This document shows positions 6,948 through 15,764 of a stretch of 64,000 nucleotides of DNA, in pieces. Below the pieces are notes generated by a model, which was given only the letters and a program-made list of their open reading frames with translations, did not search any database and was not told the DNA's origin. The DNA is from Flavobacterium sp. (GTDB lineage: Bacteria; Bacteroidota; Bacteroidia; Flavobacteriales; Flavobacteriaceae): positions 806,001 through 870,000 of the forward strand of contig NZ_CP136574.1 in NCBI RefSeq assembly GCF_035195345.1, read 5' to 3'. A program made the translations under genes and the position numbers. Position 1 is the stretch's first letter; every line of letters begins with the position of its first letter.

Positions 6948-9485
6948 TTAAAGTTTTAATGTGCGTAATCGTAACGCATTTACAATTACTGATACAGAAC
7001 TAAATGACATGGCTAAAGCCGCAATCATTGGGGATAATAATATACCGAAAAATGGATATAGAACACCAGCTGCGATTGGAACACCCAATACGTTATAGAA
7101 AAAGGCAAAAAATAAATTTTGCTTGATGTTTTTCATAACAGCATGGCTTAAGTTCTTGGCTTTTACAATGCCTTGTAAATCGCCTTTGACTAAAGTTATT
7201 TTGGCACTTTCAATTGCGACATCTGTTCCTGTTCCCATAGCTATTCCGATATTGGCTTGTGCTAATGCCGGTGCATCGTTGATACCATCACCAGCCATGG
7301 CCACAATTTTGCCTTCTGCTTGTAATTTTTTGATTTCGTTTAATTTGTCTTCGGGTAAACATCCTGCTTTATAGGAAGACAGGTTCAATTCTTCTGCAAC
7401 AGCTTTGGCTGTATTGATATTATCGCCTGTCATCATAATTACTTCAACTCCTTGTTGCATCAGTTCTTTTATTGCAGCGGCACTTGACGTTTTTATGGCA
7501 TCAGTAATGGATACAAATCCAACAGCAATACCTTCTACTGCAATATATGAAACGGTTTTTCCTAGTTTTTGTTCGGTAATGATTTTGTTTTCTATATCGT
7601 CAGAAATACTAGCTTTTACTTGTTCCATTAGTTTTTTATTACCTAATGCTACTTTTTTATTGGTTACTGTTCCTGTAACTCCTTTTCCGGCAATGGCTTC
7701 AAAATCTTTTACTTCGATTAATGAAATGGATTTTGTTTTGCCATAATTGACTACGGCTTGTGCTAATGGATGCTCACTATATTGGTTTAATGAAGCTATG
7801 CTTTGCAATAAATCGTTATCATTGTTATTGGTCGCATAAATTTTTTCGACCGATGGTTTTCCTTCGGTTATTGTTCCTGTTTTATCTGTAATTAAAACAT
7901 TAACCTTATTCATGTTTTCTAAAGCTTCTGCATTTTTTATCAAAACCCCTGATTGTGCGCCTTTACCAACACCTACCATTACTGACATAGGCGTTGCCAA
8001 TCCTAATGCACAAGGACACGCGATGATTAATACTGCGATGGCATTTATAAAACCATATACTAATGCCGGTTCGGGACCAAATTTTGCCCAAATGAAAAAG
8101 GTTATAACAGAAATGATGACTACAATGGGCACGAAGTATTTGGAAATACTGTCTGCTAATTTCTGAATTGGCGCTCTCGAACGAGAAGCGTCATTAACCA
8201 TTTGCACGATTTGTGAAAGCAAAGTTTCTGAACCCACTTTTTCTGCAACCATAATAAAAGATTTATTCCCATTGATTGTTCCTGCAATTACATTATCGTC
8301 TTTCTTTTTATCAACGGGTATTGGTTCTCCTGTAATCATTGCTTCATCAATACTACTTTCTCCATCGGTTATTTTTCCGTCAACTGGAATTTTGTCACCA
8401 GGCTTAACCCGAAGTAAATCACCTTTTTTAATATCGTGGATTGAAATTACTTTATCGCTACCATCAATAACCAAAGTGGCTTCGGTTGGTGCGAGTTTTA
8501 ATAATTCTTTGATAGCTCCACTAGTCTGACTGTGTGCTCTTGCTTCAAGTAATTGTCCTAATAATACAAGAGTTAGAATAACGGTTGTAGCTTCGAAGTA
8601 TAGTAATACTGTTCCGTGTTCTGTTTTGAATTCGCTAGGAAAAATATCTGGGAAAAACATCCCGACCAAACTGAAAAGAAATGCCACTCCTGTACCAATT
8701 CCGATTAGGGTAAACATATTTAAATTCCAAGTAATGATGGATTTCCAAGCGCGAATAAAAAATACCCAACAGGCATAAAACACTACAGGAAGCGATAATA
8801 TTAATTGTACCAAATTCCATTTTGAAGCATCCATTAGTTGTAGTAAAGGATTGTTGTGTGCCATTTCTATCATTGCAATTGCAAAAATGGGAACGGTAAA
8901 TACGACTGCAATTTTCATTTTTTTAACCAAATCGGTATACGTTTTTTGGTCTTCGCTTTCGCTTGGTTCCATTGGGACTAAATCCATTCCGCATATTGGA
9001 CATGAACCAGGACCTTCTTGAATTACTTCGGGATGCATAGGACACGTATACAACGTTTTACTCACCGTTAACTCTGGTGCTTTAACTAAATCCATTCCAC
9101 ACACAGGACAGTCACCTGCCTTGTCGTACACTTTTTCGCCTTCGCAATGCATTGGGCAATAATACTTTCCTTGGGTATTTGTTGGGACAACAGTTTCTTT
9201 ATTATGATCGTTGGAATGGACAGAGCAACATGATTTTCCCGAAGCTTCATTCGTTGTACTATGCTCCTTGGTTTTACCGTTGCTCATTTCTATGGAGTAT
9301 TTTCCCACTGCTGTCAAGGCTTCCTGTAGCTTTTCTGTTGGAATGTGCTTTTCCATAGTTATTGTTGCTACTGCTGGATTTAATGAAACTTTTGCCTCAA
9401 TACCCTCAATAGTATTCAACGTTTTTTCGACTTTAGCGAGACAACCATCGCAAGTCATTCCGGTAATGCTGTAAGTATGTATCAT
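6948..9485 (-). CDS. copA: Cu(I)-exporting P1B-1-type ATPase
   Basis: An 845-residue inner-membrane pump. The N-terminus has one HMA domain with GMTCDGC (Cys12, Cys15). Two short heavy-metal-binding modules follow (YYCPMHCEGEKVYDKAGDCP and YTCPMHPEVIQEGPGSCPIC, each ending in a Cys-x-Met-Asp type motif). Then come the ATPase core: CPC at 490-492, phosphorylation site DKTGT with Asp534, SEHPLA, MMTGDN and GDGINDAP. The last helices contain YN (FFYNVLGVP) and MSFSSVSVIVNALRL, the P1B-1 signature for Cu(I)/Ag(I). It would move cytosolic Cu(I) to the periplasm for the oxidase encoded downstream. An AraC-type regulator with its own HMA domain lies 76 bases upstream in the same orientation. Confidence 0.95.
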   Translation of the reverse strand: MIHTYSITGMTCDGCLAKVEKTLNTIEGIEAKVSLNPAVATITMEKHIPTEKLQEALTAVGKYSIEMSNGKTKEHSTTNEASGKSCCSVHSNDHNKETVVPTNTQGKYYCPMHCEGEKVYDKAGDCPVCGMDLVKAPELTVSKTLYTCPMHPEVIQEGPGSCPICGMDLVPMEPSESEDQKTYTDLVKKMKIAVVFTVPIFAIAMIEMAHNNPLLQLMDASKWNLVQLILSLPVVFYACWVFFIRAWKSIITWNLNMFTLIGIGTGVAFLFSLVGMFFPDIFPSEFKTEHGTVLLYFEATTVILTLVLLGQLLEARAHSQTSGAIKELLKLAPTEATLVIDGSDKVISIHDIKKGDLLRVKPGDKIPVDGKITDGESSIDEAMITGEPIPVDKKKDDNVIAGTINGNKSFIMVAEKVGSETLLSQIVQMVNDASRSRAPIQKLADSISKYFVPIVVIISVITFFIWAKFGPEPALVYGFINAIAVLIIACPCALGLATPMSVMVGVGKGAQSGVLIKNAEALENMNKVNVLITDKTGTITEGKPSVEKIYATNNNDNDLLQSIASLNQYSEHPLAQAVVNYGKTKSISLIEVKDFEAIAGKGVTGTVTNKKVALGNKKLMEQVKASISDDIENKIITEQKLGKTVSYIAVEGIAVGFVSITDAIKTSSAAAIKELMQQGVEVIMMTGDNINTAKAVAEELNLSSYKAGCLPEDKLNEIKKLQAEGKIVAMAGDGINDAPALAQANIGIAMGTGTDVAIESAKITLVKGDLQGIVKAKNLSHAVMKNIKQNLFFAFFYNVLGVPIAAGVLYPFFGILLSPMIAALAMSFSSVSVIVNALRLRTLKL

Positions 9486-9561
9486 CTTTAATAATTTTAA
9501 TACAAATTTCTATCATAACCGATTTTTGCATTTGCATAATTTTGGGTTTGATATGCAAAAT

Positions 9562-10122
9562 TTATAAATCTTCTATTTGCTTTCTTTTAATGGTTTTGAT
9601 ATTCTTAAAGTAGGTTGGCGAAAAGCCAGTTACTTTTTTGAATTGATTGCTCAAATGTGAAACCGTGCTGTAATTTAAAGAATACGCAATTTCACTTAAT
9701 GAGAGTTCATCGTACATAATTAACTCTTTTACTTTTTCAATTTTCTGATTGATGAAATACTTCTCAATAGTAGTGTTTTCAACTTCTGAAAAGAGATTAC
9801 TCAGGGTATTATAGTCTTGATGCAGTTCTTGTGAAAGGTAGTTGGATAAATTAATTTTCAAATCATTATTCTTGTTTTGAACCAAATCAATGATTACTGT
9901 TTTAATCTTATCAATCGTTTTACTTTTCTTATCATCAATCAGTTCAAAGCCAAATACTTTCAATATTTTACTAATTTCATTTTTTTGAACATCAGAAAAG
10001 GGTTCCATAATTTCGACTTCACCCAAATTAATAGATAAAAGTTTTAGTCCAAGCTTTTCTAACTCGGACTTAACCACCATTTTGCAACGACTACAAACCA
10101 TATTTTTAATATAAAGTTTCAT
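9562..10122 (-). CDS. HMA-domain AraC-family transcriptional regulator
   Basis: A 186-residue fusion. The N-terminus is an HMA-like fold with a CxxC metal site (MVCSRC, Cys10 and Cys13). After a helical linker, residues 105-186 hold an AraC-type DNA-binding region with the second HTH clearly visible (LSEIAYSLNYSTVSHLSNQF then FKKVTGFSPTYFK). The fusion suggests direct sensing of Cu(I) or another soft metal by the regulator. It lies between the haem-binding gene and copA. The intergenic region to copA carries repeated TTTGCAT/ATGCAAA elements near 9520-9560 that could be its operator. Assignment of domains is firm; the ligand is inferred. Confidence 0.85.
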   Translation of the reverse strand: MKLYIKNMVCSRCKMVVKSELEKLGLKLLSINLGEVEIMEPFSDVQKNEISKILKVFGFELIDDKKSKTIDKIKTVIIDLVQNKNNDLKINLSNYLSQELHQDYNTLSNLFSEVENTTIEKYFINQKIEKVKELIMYDELSLSEIAYSLNYSTVSHLSNQFKKVTGFSPTYFKNIKTIKRKQIEDL

Positions 10123-10127
10123 GCTTA

Positions 10128-10586
10128 CTATTCTTTATTGATTGTCTGTTCAATCCAACTGATTATTTCTTGCTTTTGGGTTTCATCAAGAATAGCATCC
10201 TGATGTAATTGTGTGTATGAACTTAATGGCATAGTACCCGATTTTATTTCTCTACTTATTGCTTCTAGTTTACTTTGTTGTTTTCTATTTGAATAAGTCG
10301 CAAATTCATTAAAATTCAGTTCTTCTTTTCCATTTTTAATGTGGCTTTCTACAAATAATCTTGCTGGTTGAATGTAATCGTACCATAAATACTTAGTAGT
10401 ATTACTATGGCAGTCATAACAAGCTTTTTGCAATGAATTAAGAATTTTTGGAGGTACTTTATAATTATTAGCAAAGTTTTTTCCAATATCGAATGAACTA
10501 CTTACATTTTGTTTTGGTTGGTAGAATTGAATAGCTACAAACATTAAAAAGAATACTAATGCAATCTTTTTTAATTTTCGTGTCAT
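10128..10586 (-). CDS. Haem-binding domain (Haem_bd) protein
   Basis: A 152-residue membrane-anchored or exported protein: hydrophobic N-terminal segment (about residues 7-22), then a domain containing CYDCHSN, a CxxCH c-type haem attachment motif, followed by YDYIQPARLFVESHIKNGK and SGTMPLSSYTQLHQDA. This is the Haem_bd family common in Bacteroidota. It ends 5 bases before the HMA-AraC gene start and begins 1 base after the DUF3347 lipoprotein gene on the opposite side, so it is part of a tight operon. A redox role next to the copper oxidase is likely but not shown. Confidence 0.85.
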   Translation of the reverse strand: MTRKLKKIALVFFLMFVAIQFYQPKQNVSSSFDIGKNFANNYKVPPKILNSLQKACYDCHSNTTKYLWYDYIQPARLFVESHIKNGKEELNFNEFATYSNRKQQSKLEAISREIKSGTMPLSSYTQLHQDAILDETQKQEIISWIEQTINKE

Positions 10587-10587
10587 T

Positions 10588-11325
10588 TTATAACGTTTTT
10601 TTCAAACTACCACAAGTCAACATTTGAGAGCCATAAAATGGATTTTTAATTTCTTTTGTTTCACTAATCCAAATAGCTCCTTTGCCATCATTTGCCATTG
10701 GACAAAAATCTTGATACAATTTTTGCTTTGTTCCAAACATTTTAATCAAATCATTAATATCCTTACTTAGCGTAACAAAATGTTCTCTTTGATGGTCGAT
10801 TTTCCCAGCATTATCACTAATGTGTTTTGCATGTTCTTTTGCATCGTCTGCAATATCTAAATACTCTTTTTTTTGAGTAGTAGTTAAACTATTTGAGTTG
10901 ATTGTATTAAAATCGTTGAATAATGATTTACCTGCAATAGCAGCGGCTTTGGCATCGTCTTTTGTTAGTGCATTTTTTATTTTTAAATAGTTTGCAACTA
11001 TTGCATTAATTGAAAAAGGAGTTTTTGTTTCAATTACTTTTTCTTTAACGTCATTAGTTGGTAGTTTTGTGGTGTCTTTGAGTTCTTGAGTTTTTTCATT
11101 TTCTTCATGGATTGGCTCAACTTGGGCAACTGGTTCTGTTAATTCCATACCACATTTGGAACATTCTTCTCCTTTTTTTCCTGTAATCTCTGGGTGCATG
11201 GAACACGCATATATTTCATTTGAATTTGTTGAAGTTTCTGTGGTCTTGTTTTCTGTCTCTTTGTTTTTTTGATTACAAGAAACTAAAGTGATAGCTATAA
11301 TAGCTGATAGAATAAGTGCTTTCAT
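10588..11325 (-). CDS. DUF3347 lipoprotein with heavy-metal-binding module
   Basis: A 245-residue predicted lipoprotein (signal ending TLVSC, Cys17). Residues 38-66 form a heavy-metal-binding module (YACSMHPEITGKKGEECSKC, then GMEL), the same kind as in the Cu-ATPase. Residues 105-245 are a DUF3347 domain with conserved HFVTLSKDINDLIK, CPMANDGKGAIW and NPFYGSQMLTCG. DUF3347 also occurs in Bacteroidota CusB-like proteins and is taken to bind metal near the pump. It is translationally adjacent to the haem-binding gene. Role: periplasmic metal binding or delivery, inferred. Confidence 0.85.
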   Translation of the reverse strand: MKALILSAIIAITLVSCNQKNKETENKTTETSTNSNEIYACSMHPEITGKKGEECSKCGMELTEPVAQVEPIHEENEKTQELKDTTKLPTNDVKEKVIETKTPFSINAIVANYLKIKNALTKDDAKAAAIAGKSLFNDFNTINSNSLTTTQKKEYLDIADDAKEHAKHISDNAGKIDHQREHFVTLSKDINDLIKMFGTKQKLYQDFCPMANDGKGAIWISETKEIKNPFYGSQMLTCGSLKKTL

Positions 11326-11346
11326 GACATGTTATTATTTAGATTT

Positions 11347-12159
11347 TTATTGTTTTTTTAAATTGAAAAAAGTGTAATATAAATTGAAGTAAAACCCATT
11401 TGGAGCAGAACGTATCATTGAACTTACTAACTCTTGACGGTAGGCAAGATCTAATCGTGCTTGACTGTTAAAAATGAATTGTACAGCCGGCACAACGTCT
11501 AAGTAGGATTTACCATTTTCGTTGATGGTTTGACCTACAAATTCAACCATTAAATTGATGTTGGTTTGCTTGAAACTCGTATATTTTTTAGGGTACATCA
11601 ATTTTCCAAAAGACAAAGTATAGTTCGTTGCATTATCACCAATAGTATCCGGAAAAGGATATTTTGGTTTGTTATCCAATGCTTTTTCAAAACTAAGCGA
11701 TGAACTTATGGCTACCTTTTTGACCAACTTTGTTGCGATTATCCCGGTTTCAAAACCAGTATTGTGTCCTACTATTTCAATTTGCTCTTGATGAATATCA
11801 GCACGATTGAAGCTAAATCTTCCATAAGTTGCTAAGCGAAAGTGACTGTTTAAATCATCTGTAGAATAAAACCTGTACTTAGCCATAAAACCACCACCTT
11901 CTGCATACAATGCATTAGTTCTTGTGCTGATAAAAGCGGAACCACGAACCATTAAATTTTTATTTATACCATAAGTTACCTCGGGCATTAAATGATAGTT
12001 GTAACCTGGCTCAAATTTTTCTTTAAAAGCAGATTGCATCACATTTACGGCTAATGAATTAGCAGGAACATTACTTGCAGGATCTGTTACTACAAATAAT
12101 TCTTGACTAAAAATAGTTTGGCAACTGATGGCTGCAAAAAATAAAATTACCTTTCTCAT
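11347..12159 (-). CDS. Outer-membrane beta-barrel-like protein of unknown function
   Basis: A 270-residue protein with signal peptide (cleavage after TIFSQ, about residue 19) and alternating hydrophobic strands ending in an aromatic C-terminal region, consistent with a 10-12 strand barrel. No named family is recognised, though homologues are typical in flavobacterial copper islands. Its ATG overlaps the stop of the preceding HMA gene (TAATG), indicating coupled translation. It could be a porin-like copper-uptake or sensing protein, but there is no direct evidence. Confidence 0.7.
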   Translation of the reverse strand: MRKVILFFAAISCQTIFSQELFVVTDPASNVPANSLAVNVMQSAFKEKFEPGYNYHLMPEVTYGINKNLMVRGSAFISTRTNALYAEGGGFMAKYRFYSTDDLNSHFRLATYGRFSFNRADIHQEQIEIVGHNTGFETGIIATKLVKKVAISSSLSFEKALDNKPKYPFPDTIGDNATNYTLSFGKLMYPKKYTSFKQTNINLMVEFVGQTINENGKSYLDVVPAVQFIFNSQARLDLAYRQELVSSMIRSAPNGFYFNLYYTFFNLKKQ

Positions 12160-12647
12160 TAGTTTATCATTTTAATGTGAAAATCATCTTCATTATTCGA
12201 AGCATACGTATCAATATTCTTATAGGACTTTGATAATTTTTTAAATTCTTTCTCGGTTACATATCCTTTATCAACCACTTGAAACTGTATTTCAGAAGCA
12301 TTACTTTTTTTATCATTAACCATTATGTATGAACTTTGAGTTATGGTATTTGATTTTGCGGTAACTACTAATGAACCGATAAAAAAACCTGCTTTTTCTA
12401 CTTTTTCTTTAAATATTTTAGGGCTTAATTCGTTTCCTTCTTTTAGCGTTACTGTAAAGGTATTGGAGTTTAAATCGATTTCAACGTTAACCACTTCGGG
12501 CACTGTTTTTAGCTGTTTATTTATAGCATTTGAACACATAGAACAGGTTAAACCAGTGGCTCTAATTTCGGCTTTTACTATTTGGGCATTACTATTAAGT
12601 GAAAACATCAAAACCATTGATGTAATCAGAATATATATTGTTTTCAT
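12159..12647 (-). CDS. Periplasmic HMA-domain protein
   Basis: A 162-residue exported protein with signal peptide (1-21, ends SNAQ) and one HMA domain at about residues 24-95 with TGLTCSMCS as metal site. The tail of about 65 residues is unassigned. Presumed periplasmic copper-binding chaperone feeding the oxidase or efflux system. It follows the thioredoxin gene by one base and overlaps the barrel gene, so it belongs to one operon with them. Confidence 0.85.
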   Translation of the reverse strand: MKTIYILITSMVLMFSLNSNAQIVKAEIRATGLTCSMCSNAINKQLKTVPEVVNVEIDLNSNTFTVTLKEGNELSPKIFKEKVEKAGFFIGSLVVTAKSNTITQSSYIMVNDKKSNASEIQFQVVDKGYVTEKEFKKLSKSYKNIDTYASNNEDDFHIKMIN

Positions 12648-12648
12648 T

Positions 12649-13119
12649 TTATTCTTTTATTAATTTAATTATTTCTTCTTCTGAGGGATTTTTTGCTATT
12701 AGAATACCTTGGGGATTAAATAGGTATTTTGATGGTAATTCATCAACACCAAATTTTATTGCTGTATTGGCATCAAAACCTTCAGGATCTATTAACTGTG
12801 TAAATTTGATTTTATCTTTTTCAACAGCTTTAAGCCACTTACTTATGTCTGTATCGATTGATATTCCTATTATTTCAATTTTTGCTGTATCTATGTCATT
12901 ATGGAGTTTTACTAACCTCTTATTGCCTAATCTACAAGGCGCACACCAAGATGCCCAAAAATCGATAAGTATATATTTGCCTTTGAATGATGAGGTGTTT
13001 ACATCACTGTTGCTATTACTTTTTAGTGTAAGTGATGGTATTGTATCACCAACCTTAATTTGGGCTTTTATTGAAAATGAGTACAATATGAGTACTGTTA
13101 TATAAAAAAATATTTTCAT
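12649..13119 (-). CDS. TlpA-like periplasmic thioredoxin
   Basis: A 156-residue exported thioredoxin-fold protein. After a signal peptide (about 1-18), residues 45-75 contain KGKYILIDFWASWCAPC, the TlpA/ResA-type WCxPC site, followed by the Val/Ile-rich strands and a cis-Pro region (DELPSKYLFNPQG). Likely keeps cysteines of periplasmic metal-binding or cytochrome proteins reduced, fitting the haem-binding and HMA neighbours. Only the redox fold is certain; the partner is inferred. Confidence 0.85.
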   Translation of the reverse strand: MKIFFYITVLILYSFSIKAQIKVGDTIPSLTLKSNSNSDVNTSSFKGKYILIDFWASWCAPCRLGNKRLVKLHNDIDTAKIEIIGISIDTDISKWLKAVEKDKIKFTQLIDPEGFDANTAIKFGVDELPSKYLFNPQGILIAKNPSEEEIIKLIKE

Positions 13120-13193
13120 TTACATCGATTTAGTATTACTTTTTGTTGTAAGACTAAGTCCAATGCTACCATCAGACTTAGTTTTATAAAGTT

Positions 13194-14249
13194 TTACATT
13201 TTTATAACAATACCATTTGGTTTATTTCCCACGTTAATTGTTTTGGTCACCGTATGGTTAGTAGTATTGACAACTGAAACTGTATTTGCCGTTTGATTTG
13301 TCACATAGGCAGTGTTACCGTCTGTTGTGAAAGCAATTGCGTGAGCACCAGCACCAGTGTTAAGTGAACTTCCATGCATCCACATATTCATTCCCGCATC
13401 CCAAGTCCAATAATGTACTTTTCCATTCATTGGATCCGAAACCCATAATTCATTTTTAGGACCGTTATATGATGCTATTCCCGGCATGAAACCTAAAGTA
13501 ATTGTTTCATCTACTGAGTTTGTTGCAACATCAATCACAGAAATAGTTTGTCCGTCTTCATTATCGACATACATTTTACCATTACTTCCTGTCCAAGCAC
13601 CAACAGGGTTATCTCCAACGGCAATAGTTGTGACTATCGCTTTTGTGGCAGTATTTATAACTGTTATGCTGTCATCATCACCATTTGCTACATAAGCTTT
13701 GGTACCATCGGAAGAGAATGTTAATTCAGCTGCCATCATTCCAACATTAATTGTATTTAATAATGTATTCGAAGTAGCATCATATACCAGAACTTTGCTA
13801 TTCATTTCATCCATTTGAGGTACCCAAATTTCATTTCCGTTAGGAGAATAGATTGTGTTATGGTTCATTAAAGGGAGATTGATATTTTTTATAATTGAAC
13901 CATTCATTGCATCGATTACTAACAATTTACCGTTCATCCCCGATGTATTTAATCCTGAATGCCCGGCGCTTAAGTCCATACCAGGTACTCCAATTGCTAA
14001 ATGATTTTGATGTGATGAGATGTGGTGTGGCCACATAATCATATCAGAACCTGTTCCCATTAATTCTATTGTGCCAGCGACTTCGTTAGTACTCAATTTA
14101 AGGACTGTAACAGTGGCATCTTCGCCATTTACAATATATGCCGCTGGAAAATCAACATTTAATGTCATATCCATATTGTCGTCATTATTATTACAAGAAG
14201 TGAAAAGTATTGCTCCAACGAATGAAGCTAGTATTGATAAATTTTTCAT
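13194..14249 (-). CDS. YncE-like beta-propeller lipoprotein
   Basis: A 351-residue predicted lipoprotein (LFTSC lipobox, Cys19). The body is a seven-bladed YVTN/YncE-type propeller: recurring units such as AYVANGDDDSITVINTATKA followed by TIAVGDNPVG, and AYVTNQTANTVSVVNTTNHT followed by INVGNKPNGIVI at the end. Many Met and His residues occur in the early blades (MGTGSDMIMWPHHISSHQNH), suggesting metal binding. It stands between two small metal-binding protein genes. YncE-type proteins lack a settled function. Confidence 0.85.
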   Translation of the reverse strand: MKNLSILASFVGAILFTSCNNNDDNMDMTLNVDFPAAYIVNGEDATVTVLKLSTNEVAGTIELMGTGSDMIMWPHHISSHQNHLAIGVPGMDLSAGHSGLNTSGMNGKLLVIDAMNGSIIKNINLPLMNHNTIYSPNGNEIWVPQMDEMNSKVLVYDATSNTLLNTINVGMMAAELTFSSDGTKAYVANGDDDSITVINTATKAIVTTIAVGDNPVGAWTGSNGKMYVDNEDGQTISVIDVATNSVDETITLGFMPGIASYNGPKNELWVSDPMNGKVHYWTWDAGMNMWMHGSSLNTGAGAHAIAFTTDGNTAYVTNQTANTVSVVNTTNHTVTKTINVGNKPNGIVIKM

Positions 14250-14266
14250 TTATATATTTTTTTAAA

Positions 14267-15136
14267 TTATTTAATTGTTTCTACCGTTTTACCACAACTT
14301 AACATCATTGAACCATAGTAAGGGTTTTTTACTGCATTCTCTTTGCTTAGCCAATTAGCACCTTTACCATCATTGAACATTGGACAGAATTGATAGTATA
14401 CCGGAGTTTCATATTTAGAAGCCTTGATTAATGAGTAAATGTCTTTGGATAGTGTAGTGAAGTGATCGCGTTGGTGTTTTACATCTTTTGTATCAGCGAT
14501 ATGTTCCGCATCTTCTTTTATCGTATTTACAACTTTCATCCAGACCATGTGCGACTCCATTTCAAGTTTGTCCATTTTTACATTATTAATTGCCGTTAAA
14601 AGTTCTTTTGAAGCCAAGGCTGTTTTAGTTCCGTCAGAAGCAATAAGAGCATCTTTTAACAAGAAGTAATTATCGAAAATTACTTTCAATTGATTATCCT
14701 TTTGAACCTCGGTTGTGATCATTTCAGAATGGTTGTGATTAGAATGGTCTTCGCTACTAGCAGTAGTTTTGTTGTCTTCTTTTACAGGCACTTTTGCCAC
14801 TCTGTCGTATTGACAACAACCGTGTAGGTTATTATACACATCATCAGGAGCAAGGAATTTATCACTATCGTAACCGACCAATGCAATTCTTTTTAGAATT
14901 TCATCTTGATTTGTCTTTTTTGCATCGTAGGTTAAAGTAGCCATTTGGGTTTCGTGGTTCCAATCGACATTTGCTATTTTTTTAATGTTTCCTGCTTTTT
15001 CGATTTTAGTCTCACACATTCCGCAGTTGCCATATATTTTTACTTGTTCGGTTGTTGCGTTTTTGATTTGTGCAATCGTTGTATTTGATAGCAATACAAT
15101 AATTGCTACCATTATTTTCATGAATGAATTTTTCAT
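14267..15136 (-). CDS. HMA plus DUF3347 periplasmic metal-binding protein
   Basis: A 289-residue exported protein with signal peptide (about 1-22). Residues 25-100 are an HMA domain with CGMCETK as metal site and a second Cys pair after it (GCCQYD). A His-rich linker (DHSNHNHSEM) follows, then a DUF3347 domain (HFTTLSKDIYSLIK, CPMFNDGKGANW, NPYYGSMMLSCG). This joins in one chain the two functions that are separate elsewhere in the island. It is the last gene before a 190-base gap that probably holds its promoter. Confidence 0.85.
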   Translation of the reverse strand: MKNSFMKIMVAIIVLLSNTTIAQIKNATTEQVKIYGNCGMCETKIEKAGNIKKIANVDWNHETQMATLTYDAKKTNQDEILKRIALVGYDSDKFLAPDDVYNNLHGCCQYDRVAKVPVKEDNKTTASSEDHSNHNHSEMITTEVQKDNQLKVIFDNYFLLKDALIASDGTKTALASKELLTAINNVKMDKLEMESHMVWMKVVNTIKEDAEHIADTKDVKHQRDHFTTLSKDIYSLIKASKYETPVYYQFCPMFNDGKGANWLSKENAVKNPYYGSMMLSCGKTVETIK

Positions 15137-15327
15137 TTTAAATAACGTTTGTAACCAAAGTGATGTACTTTGATTGATTGATAAAAATAAATTTGAATAC
15201 TAAACAGTTGGATGAGGACAGTAGAGAAAGTACCTTTAATGGTATCTCATAAACTATCAGAAAACTGTATGGTTTGTATAGCGAAACGCTATGAATTTGA
15301 CACACTTATGGCTGTCAAAAATTGGAT

Positions 15328-15705
15328 TTAGCTTATTTTAGGTATTAGCCAAATGGAATAAAACCCATCAGAGATTGATGGTGTTATGTATGAAAATTTA
15401 GTCTTCTCGATTGAAGAATAACTATACTTGTAATTTTTAAAACTAATTTCAGATACAAAGCTTACTGAGGAAGTTGGACACGTTGAAGAACATCCACATT
15501 TTGAATGACCGCAATTTCCTTTACAACCTTTGTTGTCTTTGCCCTTTGAACTATCACTATCGCAACAACTCTTTTTTTCTTTCTGATTGGATGAAATTTC
15601 TTTTTTGCAAGAACTTTTTTCTGAACCTTTACCACAAGCTATAGCACTACCAGGCATAAGAAATATGCCTAATAAGACTAATAGTATAAAGTGGTATTTT
15701 TTCAT
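15328..15705 (-). CDS. Cys-rich exported metal-binding peptide
   Basis: A 125-residue exported protein. Start chosen at 15705 (MKKYHFILL) because it opens a clean signal peptide ending near SAIAC; the longer in-frame extension would run back into the ATPase gene. Residues 23-72 contain about a dozen Cys, many as CC or CxxxC (KKSCCDSDSS, KGCKGNCGHSKCGCSSTC), with Lys/Ser spacers. The tail is Tyr/Ser-rich with hydrophobic strands. It looks like a periplasmic metal sponge for zinc, cadmium or copper. It follows the ZntA-type ATPase by 59 bases. Confidence 0.7.
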   Translation of the reverse strand: MKKYHFILLVLLGIFLMPGSAIACGKGSEKSSCKKEISSNQKEKKSCCDSDSSKGKDNKGCKGNCGHSKCGCSSTCPTSSVSFVSEISFKNYKYSYSSIEKTKFSYITPSISDGFYSIWLIPKIS

Positions 15706-15764
15706 ATCTCTATTAAAACAGTACAAAATTAAATAAAAATTATTGCTTTTTGTTAAAATTGATG

